Positions 23,690 through 36,306 of a stretch of DNA of 64,000 nucleotides are shown piece after piece. The position numbers and the translations under genes are program-made. This stretch comes from Xylocopa sonorina (taxonomy: Eukaryota > Arthropoda > Insecta > Hymenoptera > Apidae). How positions within the stretch are numbered: the first letter of the stretch is position 1; every line of letters begins with the position of its first letter. Where the stretch lies: NCBI RefSeq assembly GCF_050948175.1, contig NW_027490250.1, positions 620,001 through 684,000 on the forward strand, in the 5' to 3' direction. The notes beneath the pieces were generated by a model, which saw only the letters and a program-made list of their open reading frames with translations, ran no database searches and was not told the origin of the DNA.

Positions 23690-26600
23690 AATACGAGGTA
23701 TACATAACACTCCACAATGAATATTATATCTTACCATGAAACATAGAAATGAGATGTAATATGGCGAGTTAAGAAGCATTAGAACTCTATTGCTTCGATA
23801 CGTAGACATGTGCAAATGCTACTTCCAAGCAAGGAAGTGTCGCATTTACATTCATTTGACTGGAATACGAGGTATACATGACACTTCGCAATGAATATTA
23901 TATCTTATCATGAAACATAGAAATGAGATGTAATATGGCGATTTAAGAAGCATTAGAACACTATTGCGTCGATACGTAGACATCTGCAAACGCTATTTCC
24001 AAGCAAGGAAGTGTCGCATTTACATTCTTTTGAAGTGAATACGAGGTATACATAACACTCCATAATGAATATTATATCTTACCATGAAACATAGAAATGA
24101 GATGTAATATGGCGGATTAAGAAGCATTAGAACTCTATTGCTTCGATACGTAGACATCTGCAAACGCTACTTCCAAGCAAGGAAGTGTCGCATTTACATT
24201 CTTTTGAAAGGAATACGAGGTATACATGACACTTCGCAATGAATATTATATCTTATCATGAAACATAGAAATGAGATGTAATATGGCGATTTAAGAAGCA
24301 TTAGTACACTATTGCGTCGATACGTAGATATCAGCAAACGCTACTTCCAAGCAAGGAAGTGTCGCATTTACATTCTTTTGAAAGGAATACGGGGTACACA
24401 TGACACTTCGCAATGAATATTATATCTTATCATGAAACATAGAAATGAGATGTAATATGGCGATTTAAGAAGCATTAGAACACTATTGCGTCGATACGTA
24501 GACATCTGCAAACGCTATTTCCAAGCAAGGAAGTGTCGCATTTACATTCTTTTGAAGTGAATAGGAGTTATACATGACACTTCGCAATTAATATTATACC
24601 TTATCATGAAACATAGAAATGAGATGCGGTATCCCGTTTTAAGAAGTAATAGAACTCTATTGCTTCGGTACGGAGACATCTGCAAACGCTATTTCCTAGC
24701 AAGGAAGTGTCGCATTTACATTCTTTTGAAGTGTATACGAGGTATACATGACACTTCGGAATGGATATTATATCTTGTCATGTAACATATAAGTGAGATG
24801 CGATATCGCGTTTTAAGAAGCATTAGAACCTTATTGCCTCGATGCGGAGATATCTGCAAACGCTATTTCCTAGGATGGAAGTGTCACATTTACATTCTTT
24901 TGAAGTGAATTCGAGGTATACATGACACTTCGGAATGAATATTATAACTTATCACGAAACATAGAAATGAGATGCGATATCGCGATCTAAGAAGCATTAG
25001 AATTCTATTGCTACAATACGTAGGCATCTGCAATCGCTATTTCCCAGCATGGAAGTGTCGCACTTACATTCATTTGAAGTGAATACGAGGTATACATGAC
25101 ACTTCGCAATGAATATTATATCTTATCATAAAACACGGTAGAGGGATGCGATATCGCGTTCTAGGAAGCATTAGAAATCTACGGTCTCGATGCGGAGACA
25201 TCTGCAAACGCTATTTCCTAGCGAGCAGTATTCGCATTTACGTTCTTTTGAAGTGAATACGAGGTATACATGACACTTCGCTATGAATATTATATCTTAT
25301 CACAAAACATAGGAATGAGATGCGATATCGCGATATAAGTAGCATTAGAACTCTATTGCTACGATACGTAGACATCTGAATAAGCTATTTCCTAGGAGGG
25401 AAGTGTTGCATTTACATTCGTTTGGAGAGAATACGAGGTATACATGACACTTCGCAATGAATATCATATCTTATCATGAAACATAGAAGCGAGATGCGAT
25501 ATAGCGTTTTAAGAAGCTTTAGAACTCTATGGCCTCGATGCGTAGACATCTGCAATCGCTATTTCCTAGCATGGAAGTGTCGCACTTACATTCTTTTGAT
25601 GTGAATACGAGGTATACATGACACTTCGCAATGAATATTATATCTTATCTCGAAACATGTAAATGAGGTGTCATATCGTGATTTAAGTAGCATTAGAACG
25701 CTATTGCTACGATACGTAGACATCTCCAAACGCTATTTCCTAGCAAGCAATAGTCGCATTTACTTTCTTTTCAATTGAATACGAGGTGTACATGACACTT
25801 CGCAATGAATATTATATCTTATCACGAAACATAGAAATGAGATGCGATATCGCCATTTAAGTAGCATTAGAGCCCTTTTGCTACGATACGTAGACATCTG
25901 AAAACGCTATTTCCTAGCAAGGAAGTGTCGCATTTACATTCCTTTCAAGTGAATTCGAGGTATACATGACACTTCGCAATGAATATTATACCTTATCATG
26001 AAACATAGAAATGAGATGCTGTATCCCGTTTTAAGAAGTAATAGAACTCTATTGCTTCGGTACGGAAACATCTGCAAACGCTATTTTCTAGCAAGGAAGT
26101 GTCGCATTTACATTCTTATGAAGTGTATACGAGGTATACATGACACTTCGGAATGGATATTATATCTTGTCATGTAACATAGAAGTGAGGTGCGATATCG
26201 CGTTTTAAGAAGCATTAGAACCATATTGCCTCGATGCGGAGATATCTGCAAACGCTATTTCCTAGGATGGAAGTGTCACATTTACATTCTTTTGAAGTGA
26301 ATTCGAGGTATACATGACACTTCGGAATGAATATTATAACTTATCACGAAACATAGAAATGAGATGCGATATCGCGATCTAAGAAGCATTAGAATTCTAT
26401 TGCTACAATACGTAGGCATCTGCAAACGCTATTTCCTAGCAAGGAGTAGTCGCATTTGCATTCCTTTGAAGTGAATACGAGGTATACATGACACTTCGCA
26501 ATGAATATTACATCTTATCACGAAACATAGAAATGAGATGCGATATCGCGAATTAAGTAGCATTAGAACTCTATTGCTACGATACGTAGACATCTGCAAA

Positions 26601-28907
26601 CGCTATTTCCTAGCAAGCAATAGTCGCATTTACATTCTTTTGAAGTGAATACGAGGTATACATGACACTTCGCAATGAATACTATATCTTATCACGAAAC
26701 ATAGAAATGAGATGCGATATCGCGAATTAAGTAGCATTAGAACTCTATTGCTACGATACGTAGACATCTGCAATCGCTATTTCCTAGCATGGAAGTGTCG
26801 CACTTACATTCATTTGAAGTGAATACGAGGTATACATGACACTTCGCAATGAATATTATATCTTATCATGAAGCATAGAAATGAGATGCGATATCGCGTT
26901 TTGAGAAGCATTAGAACTCTATTGCTACGATACGTAGACATCTGCAAACGCTATTTCCTAGCATGCAAGTTCGCATTTACATTCTTTTGAAGTGAATACG
27001 AGGTATACATGACACTTCGCAATGAATATTATATCTTATCATGAAACACGGTAGAGGGATGCGATATCGCGTTTTAGGAAGCATTAGAAACATACGGTCT
27101 CGATGCGGAGACATCTGCAAACGCTATTTCCTGGCGAGCAGTAGTCGCATTTACGTTCTTTTGAAGTGAACAAGAGGTATACATGACACTTCGCTATGAA
27201 TATTATATCTTATCACGAAACATAGAAATGAGATGCGATATCGCGATTTAAGTAGCATTAGAACCCTTTTGCTACGATACGTAGACATCTGAAAACGCTA
27301 TTTCCTAGCAAGGAAGTGTCGCATTTACATTCTTTTCAAGTGAATTCGAGGTATACATGACACTTCGCAATGAATATTATATCTTATCATGAAACACGGA
27401 AGAGGGATGCGATATCGCGTTTTAAGAAGCATTAGAACTCTATTGCTAATATACGTAGACATCTGCAAACGCAATTTCCTAGCATGGAAGTGTCGCATTT
27501 ACATTCTTTTGAAGTGAATACGAGGTATACATGACACTTCGCAATGAATATTATATCTTATCATGAAACATAGAAGTGAGATGCGATATCGCGTTTTAAG
27601 AAGCATTAGAACTCTATTGCTACGATACGTAGACATCTGCAAACGCTATTTCCTAGCATGCAAGTGTCGCATTTACATTCTTTTGAAGTGAATACGAGGT
27701 ATACATGACACTTCGCAATGAATATTATTTCTTATCATGAAACATAGAAATGAGTTGCGATATCGCGTTATAAGAATCATTAGAACTCTATTGTTTCCAC
27801 ACGTAGTCATCTGGAAACGCTATTTCCTAGCAAGGAAGTGCCGCACTTACATCCCTTTGAAGTGAATACGAGGTATACATGACACTTCGCAATGAATATT
27901 ATATCTGATCATGAAACATAGAAATGAGATGCGACATCGCATTTTGAGAAGCAGTAGAACCCTATTGCTTCGATACGTAGACATCTGCAAACTCTACTTC
28001 CTAGCAGGGAAGTGTCGCATTTACATTCATTTGACGTGAATACGAGGTATACATGACACTTCGCAATGAATATTATACCTTATCATGAAACATAGAAGTG
28101 AGATGCGATATCACATTTTAAGAAGCATTAGAACACTATTGCTACGATACGTAGACATCTGCAAACGCTATTTCCAAGCATGGAAGTGTCGCACTTACAT
28201 TCTTTTGAAGTGAATACGAGGTATACATGACACTTCGCAATGAGTATTATATCTTATCATGAAACATAGATGTGAGATGCGATATCGCGTTTTAGAAGCA
28301 TTCGAACTCTATTGCTACGATACGTAGGCATCTGCAAACGCTATTTCCTAGCCTGCAAGTGTCGCATTTACATTCTTTTGAAAGGAATACGAGGTATACA
28401 TGACACTTCGCAATGAATATTACATCTTATCACGAAACATAGAAATGAGATGCGATATAGCGAATTAAGTAAAATTAGAACTCTATTGCTACGATACGTA
28501 GACATCTGCAAACGCTATTTCCTAGCAAGCAATAGTCGCATTTACATACTTTTGAAGTGAATTCGAGGTTTTCATGACACTTCGGAATGAATATTATAAC
28601 TTATCGCGAAACATAGAAATGAGATGCGATATCGCGGTCTAAGAAGCATTAGAACGCTACTGCTACGATACGTAGACATCTGCAAACGCTATTTCCTAGT
28701 AAGCAATAGTCGCATTTACATTCTTTTGAAGTGAATACGAGGTATACATGACACTTCGCAATGAATACTATATCTTATCAGGAAACATAGAAATGAGATG
28801 CGATATCGCGTTTTGAGGAGCATTAGAACTCTATTGCTATGATACGTTGGCATCTGCAAACGCTATTTCCTAGCAAGGAATAGTCGCATTTATATTCCTT
28901 TGAAGTG
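23690..28907 (+). repeat. 5.2-kb higher-order block, copy 1
   Basis: Nominally 30 monomers (5,220 bp). Markers at 23861 and 26231 recur at 29079 and 31449, both 5,218 bp downstream. The 2-bp shortfall is explained by two single-base deletions seen inside the block: AAGTTCGC for AAGTGTCGC near 26968, and TTTTAGAAGC for TTTTAAGAAGC near 28291. CTAATATACGTAG at 23447 and 27448 is 23 monomers minus 1 bp, again explained by the first deletion. Confidence 0.88.
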
Positions 28908-31900
28908 AATACGAGGTATACATAACACTCCACAATGAATATTATATCTTACCATGAAACATAGAAATGAGATGTAATATGGCGAGTTAAGAAGCATTAG
29001 AACTCTATTGCTTCGATACGTAGACATGTGCAAACGCTACTTCCAAGCAAGGAAGTGTCGCATTTACATTCATTTGACTGGAATACGAGGTATACATGAC
29101 ACTTCGCAATGAATATTATATCTTATCATGAAACATAGAAATGAGATGTAATATGGCGATTTAAGAAGCATTAGAACACTATTGCGTCGATACGTAGACA
29201 TCTGCAAACGCTATTTCCAAGCAAGGAAGTGTCGCATTTACATTCTTTTGAAGTGAATACGAGGTATACATAACACTCCATAATGAATATTATATCTTAC
29301 CATGAAACATAGAAATGAGATGTAATGTGGCGGATTAAGAAGCATTAGAACTCTATTGCTTCGATACGTAGACATCTGCAAACGCTACTTCCAAGCAAGG
29401 AAGTGTCGCATTTACATTCTTTTGAAAGGAATACGAGGTATACATGACACTTCGCAATGAATATTATATCTTATCATGAAACATAGAAATGAGATGTAAT
29501 ATGGCGATTTAAGAAGCATTAGTACACTATTGCGTCGATACGTAGATATCTGCAAACGCTACTTCCAAGCAAGGAAGTGTCGCATTTACATTCTTTTGAA
29601 AGGAATACGGGGTACACATGACACTTCGCAATGAATATTATATCTTATCATGAAACATAGAAATGAGATGTAATATGGCGATTTAAGAAGCATTAGAACA
29701 CTATTGCGTCGATACGTAGACATCTGCAAACGCTATTTCCAAGCAAGGAAGTGTCGCATTTACATTCTTTTGAAGTGAATAGGAGTTATACATGACACTT
29801 CGCAATTAATATTATACCTTATCATGAAACATAGAAATGAGATGCGGTATCCCGTTTTAAGAAGTAATAGAACCCTATTGCCTCGATGCGGAGATATCTG
29901 CAAACGCTATTTCCTAGGATGGAAGTGTCACATTTACATTCTTTTGAAGTGAATTCGAGGTATACATGACACTTCGGAATGAATATTATAACTTATCACG
30001 AAACATAGAAATGAGATGCGATATCGCGATCTATGAAGCATTAGAATTCTATTGCTACAATACGTAGGCATCTGCAATCGCTATTTCCCAGCATGGAAGT
30101 GTCGCACTTACATTCATTTGAAGTGAATACGAGGTATACATGACACTTCGCAATGAATATTATATCTTATCATAAAACACGGTAGAGGGATGCGATATCG
30201 CGTTCTAGGAAGCATTAGAAATCTACGGTCTCGATGCGGAGACATCTGCAAACGCTATTTCCTAGCGAGCAGTATTCGCATTTACGTTCTTTTGAAGTGA
30301 ATACGAGGTATACATGACACTTCGCTATGAATATTATATCTTATCACGAAACATAGGAATGAGATGCGATATCGCGATTTAAGAAGCTTTAGAACTCTAT
30401 GGCCTCGATGCGTAGACATCTGCAATCGCTATTTCCTAGCATGGAAGTGTCGCACTTACATTCTTTTGATGTGAATACGAGGTATACATGACACTTCGCA
30501 ATGAATATTATATCTTATCTCGAAACATGTAAATGAGGTGTCATATCGTGATTTAAGTAGCATTAGAACGCTATTGCTACGATACGTAGACATCTCCAAA
30601 CGCTATTTCCTAGCAAGCAATAGTCGCATTTACATTCCTTTGAAATGAATACAAGGCATACATGACCATTCGCAATGAATATTATATCTTATCACGAAAC
30701 ATAGAAATGAGATGCGATATCGCGATTTAAGTAGCATTAGAACTCTATTGCTACGATACGTAGACATCTGAATACGCTATTTCCTAGCTAGGAAGTGTCG
30801 CATTGACATTCTTATGAAGTAAATACGAGGTGTACATGACACCTCGCAATGAATATTATATCTTATCACAAAACATAGAAATGAGATGCTATATCGCGAT
30901 TTAAGTAGCATTAGAACTCTATTGCTACGATACGTAGACATCTGCAAACGCTATTTCCTAGCAAGCAATAGTCGCATTTACTTTCTTTTCAATTGAATAC
31001 GAGGTGTACATGACACTTCGCAATGAATATTATATCTTATCACGAAACATAGAAATGAGATGCGATATCGCCATTTAAGTAGCATTAGAACCCTTTTGCT
31101 ACGATACGTAGACATCTGAAAACGCTATTTCCTAGCAAGGAAGTGTCGCATTTACATTCTTTTCAAGTGAATTCGAGGTATACATGACACTTCGCAATGA
31201 ATATTATACCTTATCATGAAACATAGAAACGAGATGCGGTATCCCGTTTTAAGAAGTAATAGAACTCTATTGCTTCGGTACGGAAACATCTGCAAACGCT
31301 ATTTCCTAGCAAGGAAGTGTCGCATTTACATTCTTATGAAGTGTATACGAGGTATACATGACACTTCGGAATGGATATTATATCTTGTCATGTAACATAG
31401 AAATGAGGTGCGATATCGCGTTTTAAGAAGCATTAGAACCATATTGCCTCGATGCGGAGATATCTGCAAACGCTATTTCCTAGGATGGAAGTGTCACATT
31501 TACATTCTTTTGAAGTGAATTCGAGGTATACATGACACTTCGGAATGAATATTATAACTTATCACGAAACATAGAAATGAGATGCGATATCGCGATCTAA
31601 GAAGCATTAGAATTCTATTGCTACAATACGTAGGCATCTGCAAACGCTATTTCCTAGCAAGGAGTAGTCGCATTTGCATTCCTTTGAAGTGAATACGAGG
31701 TATACATGACACTTCGCAATGAATATTACATCTTATCACGAAACATAGAAATGAGATGCGATATCGCGAATTAAGTAGCATTAGAACTCTATTGCTACGA
31801 TACGTAGACATCTGCAAACGCTATTTCCTAGCAAGCAATAGTCGCATTTACATTCTTTTGAAGTGAATACGAGGTATACATGACACTTCGCAATGAATAC

Positions 31901-32015
31901 TATATCTTATCACGAAACATAGAAATGAGATGCGATATCGCGAATTAAGTAGCATTAGAACTCTATTGCTACGATACGTAGACATCTGCAATCGCTATTT
32001 CCTAGCATGGAAGTG
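28908..32015 (+). repeat. 5.2-kb higher-order block, copy 2 (partial)
   Basis: Matches 23690-26797 with three in-register changes. One monomer is lost at the hybrid near 29870, one more is lost near 30370, where GCGATTTAAGAAGCTTTAG joins two monomers that are separate at 25321-25500, and two are gained at about 30640-30960. The offset therefore goes from 5,218 to 5,044 and back to 5,218 bp. Similarity to copy 1 stops near 32018, where the right-hand sequence becomes the TGGAAGTGTAGCATTTAC monomer. Confidence 0.85.
29830..29890 (+). repeat. Hybrid monomer marking an exact one-monomer deletion
   Basis: The monomer starts as the GCGGTATCCCG / GAAGTAATAGAAC type but switches within TAGAACCCTATTG to the CCTCGATGCGGAGATATC type. 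In the parallel block these two halves lie in successive monomers (24621-24665 and 24839). The switch removes exactly 174 bp, as expected for unequal crossover or replication slippage between aligned monomers. Confidence 0.85.
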
Positions 32016-35000
32016 TAGCATTTACATTCTTTTGAAGTGAATACGAGGTATACATGACACTTCGCAATGAATATTATATCATATCATGAAACATAGAAGT
32101 GAGATGCGATATCGCGTTTTAAGAAGCATTAGAACTCTATTGCTACGATACGTAGACATCTGCAAACGCTATTTCCTAGCATGCAAGTGTCGCATTTACA
32201 TTCTTTTGAAGTGAATACGAGGTATACATGACACTTCGCAATGAATATTATATCTTATCATGAAACATAGAAGTGAGATGCGATATCGCGTTTTAGAAGC
32301 ATTGGTACTCTATTGCTACGATACGTAGGCATCTGCAAACGCTATTTCCTAGCATGCAAGTGTCGCATTTACATTCTTTTGAAGTGAATACGAGGTATAA
32401 ATGACACTTCGCAATGAATATTATATCTTATCATGATACATAGAAGTGAGATGCGATATCGCGTTTTAAGAATCACTAGAACTCTATTGTTTCGACACGT
32501 AGTCATCTGGAAACGCTATATCCTAGCAAGGAAGTGTCGCACTTACATCCCTTTGAAGTGAATACGAAGTATACATGACACTTCGCAATGAATATTATAT
32601 CTCATCATGAAACATGGAAATGAGATGCGACATCGCGTTTTGAGAAGCAGTAGAACCCTATCGCTACGATACGTAGACATCTGCAAACAATATTTCCTAG
32701 CAAGGAAGTGTCGCATTTACAATCTTTTGAAGTGAATACGAGGTGTACATAACACTCCACAATGAATATTATATCTTATCATGAAACATAGGAATGAGGT
32801 GCTATATTGCGTTTTGAGAAGCATTAGAACTCTATTGCTAATATACTGTAGACATCTGCAGACCCTATTTCCTACCATGGAAATGTCGCACTTACATTCC
32901 ATTGAAGTGAATACGAGGTATACATAACATTACACAATGAATATAATAGCTTATTACGAAACATAGATATGAAATACGACATCTCGTTTTCAGAAGCATA
33001 AGTACTCTATTGCTGTGATACGTAGACATCTGCATATGCTATTTCCTAGCATGGAAGTGTCGCATTTACATTCTTTTGAAGTGAAAACGAGATGTACAAG
33101 ACACTTCGCAATGAATATTATATCTTATCATGAAACATAGGAATGAGTTGCGATATCGCGGATTGAGAAGCATTAGAACTCTATTGCTACGATACGTAGA
33201 CATCTGCAAACGCTATTTCCTAGCATGGAAGTTTGGCTTTTACATTCTTTTCAAGTGAATACGAGATATACATGACACATCGGACTGAGTATTATTTCTT
33301 ATCATGAAACATAGGAATGAGTTGCGACATCGCGTTTTGAGAAACATTAGAACACTATTGCTTCGATACGTAGACATCTGCAAGCGCTACTTCCTAGCAA
33401 GCAAGTGTCGCATTAACATCCTTTGAAGTGAATACGAGGTATGCATAACATTTCACAATGAATATTATAACTTATTACGAAACATAGAAATGAAATGCGA
33501 CTTCTCATTTTAAGAAGCATTAGAACTCTATTGCTACGATACGTAGACATCTGCAAACGCTATTTCCTAGCATGGAAGTGTCGCATTTACATTCTTTTGA
33601 AGTGAATACGAGGTATACATGACACTTCGCAATGAATATTATATCTTATCATGAAACATAGAAGTGAGATGCGATATAGCGTTTTAAGAAGCATTAGAAC
33701 TCCATTGCTACGATACGTAGACATCTGCAAACGCTATTTCCTAGCATGGAAGTGTCGCATTTACATTCTTTTGAAGTGAATACGAGATATACATGACACT
33801 TCGCAATGAATATTATATCTTATCATGAAACATAGAAGTGAGATGCGATATAGCGTTTTAAGAAGCATTAGAACTCTATTGCTACGATACGTAGACATCT
33901 GCAAACGCTATTTCCTAGCATGCAAGTGTCGCATTTACATTCTTTTGAAGTGAATACGAGGTATACATGACACTTCGCAATGAATATTATATCTTATCAA
34001 GAAACATAAAGGAAATACGCGATATCGCGTTTCAAGAAGCAATAGAACTCTACTTTTACGATACGTAGACATCTGCAAACAATATTTCCTAGCAAGGAAG
34101 TGTCGCATTTACAATCTTTTGAAGTGAGTACGAGGTATACATGACACTTCGCAATGAATATTATATCTTATCATGAAACATAGAAGTGAGATGCGATATC
34201 GCGTTTTAAGAAGCATTAGAACACTATTGCTACGATACGTAGACATTAGCAAACGCTATTTCCTAGCATGGAAGTGTAGCATTTACATTCTTTTGAAGTG
34301 AATACGAGGTATACATGACACTTCGCAATGAATATTATATCATATCATGAAACATAGAAGTGAGATGCGATATCGCGTTTTAAGAAGCATTAGAACTCTA
34401 TTGCTACGATACGTAGACATCTGCAAACGCTATTTCCTAGCATGCAAGTGTCGCATTTACATTCTTTTGAAGTGAATACGAGGTATACATGACACTTCGC
34501 AATGAATATTATATCTTATCATGTAACATAGAAGTGAGATGCGATATCGCGTTTTAAGAATCACTAGAACTCTATTGTTTCGACACGTAGTCATCTGGAA
34601 ACGCTATATCCTAGCAAGGAAGTGTCGCACTTACATCCCTTTGAAGTGAATACGACGTATACATGACACATCGCAATGAATATTATATCTCATCATGAAA
34701 CATGGAAATGAGATGCGACATCGCGTTTTGAGAAGCAGTAGAACCCTATTGCTTCGATACGTAGACACCTGCAAACTCTACTTCCTAGCAGGGAAGTGTC
34801 GCATTTACATTCATTTGAAGTGAATACGAGGTATACATGACACTTCGCAATGAATATTATACCTTATCATGAAACATATAAGTGAGATGCGAAATCGCGT
34901 TTTAAGATGCATTAGAACTCTATTGCTACGATACGTAGACATCTGCAAACGCTATTTGCTAGCATGGAAGTTTCGCATTTACATTCATTTGAAGTGAAAA

Positions 35001-36306
35001 CGAGGTATACATGACACTTCGCAATGAATATTATATCTTATCTCGAAGCATAGAAGTGAGACGCGACATCTCGTTTTAAGAAGCATTAGAACTCCGTTGC
35101 TACGATACGTAGACATCTGCAAACGCTATTTCCTAGCATGGAAGTGTCGCATTTACATTCTTTTGAAGTGAATACGAGGTATACATAACACTCCCCAATG
35201 AATATTATATCTTATCACGAAACATAGAAATGAAATGCGGCATCTCGTTTTAAGAAGCATTAGAACTCTATTGCTACCATACGCAGACATCTGCAAACGC
35301 TATTTCCTAGCATGGAAGTGTCTTATTTACATTCTTTTGAAGTCAATACGAGGTATACATGACACTTCGCAATGAATATTATATCTTATCATGAAACATA
35401 GGAATGAGGTGCTATATTGCGTTTTGAGAAGCATTAGAACTCTATTGCTAATATACGTAGACATCTGCAAATTCCATTTCCTACCATGGAAATGTCGCAC
35501 TTACATTCCATTGAAGTGAATACGAGGTATACATAACACTTCACAATGAATATTATGTCTTATCACGAAACATAGAAGTGAAATGCGATATCGCTGTTTA
35601 AGAAGCACTAGAACTCTATGGGTGCGATGCGTAGACATCTGCAAATGTTATTTCCTAGCAAGGAAGTGTAGCATTTACATTCTTTTGGAGTCAATACGAG
35701 GTATACATAACACTCCACAATGAATATTATATCTTATCACGAAACATAGAAATGAAATACGACATCACGTTTTAAGTAGCATTAGAACTCTATTGCTACG
35801 ATACGTAGACATCTGCAAAGGCTATTTCCTAGCATGGAAGTGTCGCATTTACATTCTTTTGAAGTGAATACGAGGTATACATGACACTTCGCAATGAATA
35901 TTATATCTTATCACGAAACATAGGAATGATGTGCTATATCGAGTTTTGGAAAGCGTTAGAACTCTATTGCTAATATACGTAGACATCTGCATACTCTATT
36001 TCCTAGCAAGGAAATGTCGCATTTACATTCCATTGAAGTGAATACGAGGTATACATGGCACATCGCAATGGATATTATATCTTATCATGAAACATAGAAA
36101 TGAGATGCCACATCTCGTTTTCATAAGAATTAGAACTCTATTCTTTCGATACGTGGTCATCTGCAAACGTTATTTCCTAGGAAGGAAGTGTCGCATATAC
36201 ATTCTTTTGAAGTGAATACGAGGTATACATGACACTTCGCAATATATATTATATCTTATCATGAAACATAGAAGTGATATGCGATATCGCATTCAAAGAA
36301 GCAATA
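32016..36306 (+). repeat. Transition segment of satellite monomers
   Basis: Monomers of several types without a long repeated order, though a block at about 34262 repeats 32001 (offset 2,261 bp, 13 monomers minus 1). Both copies carry TGGAAGTGTAGCATTTAC and TATATCATATCATG. Small indels are commoner here: TTTTAGAAGC near 32293, ATACTGTAGAC (one extra base) near 32833, and ACATCCTTTGAAG (one base short) near 33418. New box variants appear, including GCGACATCTCG-type and GCTATATnGCG-type, which become common further right. No gene: the 61-codon minus-strand frame at 32717-32902 is a read-through of the indel-bearing monomer. Confidence 0.92.

Noticed and set aside
32717..32902. 61-codon minus-strand open frame
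   Set aside because: Satellite sequence bearing a one-base insertion (ATACTGTAGAC) that merges frames; no initiation context or homologue.
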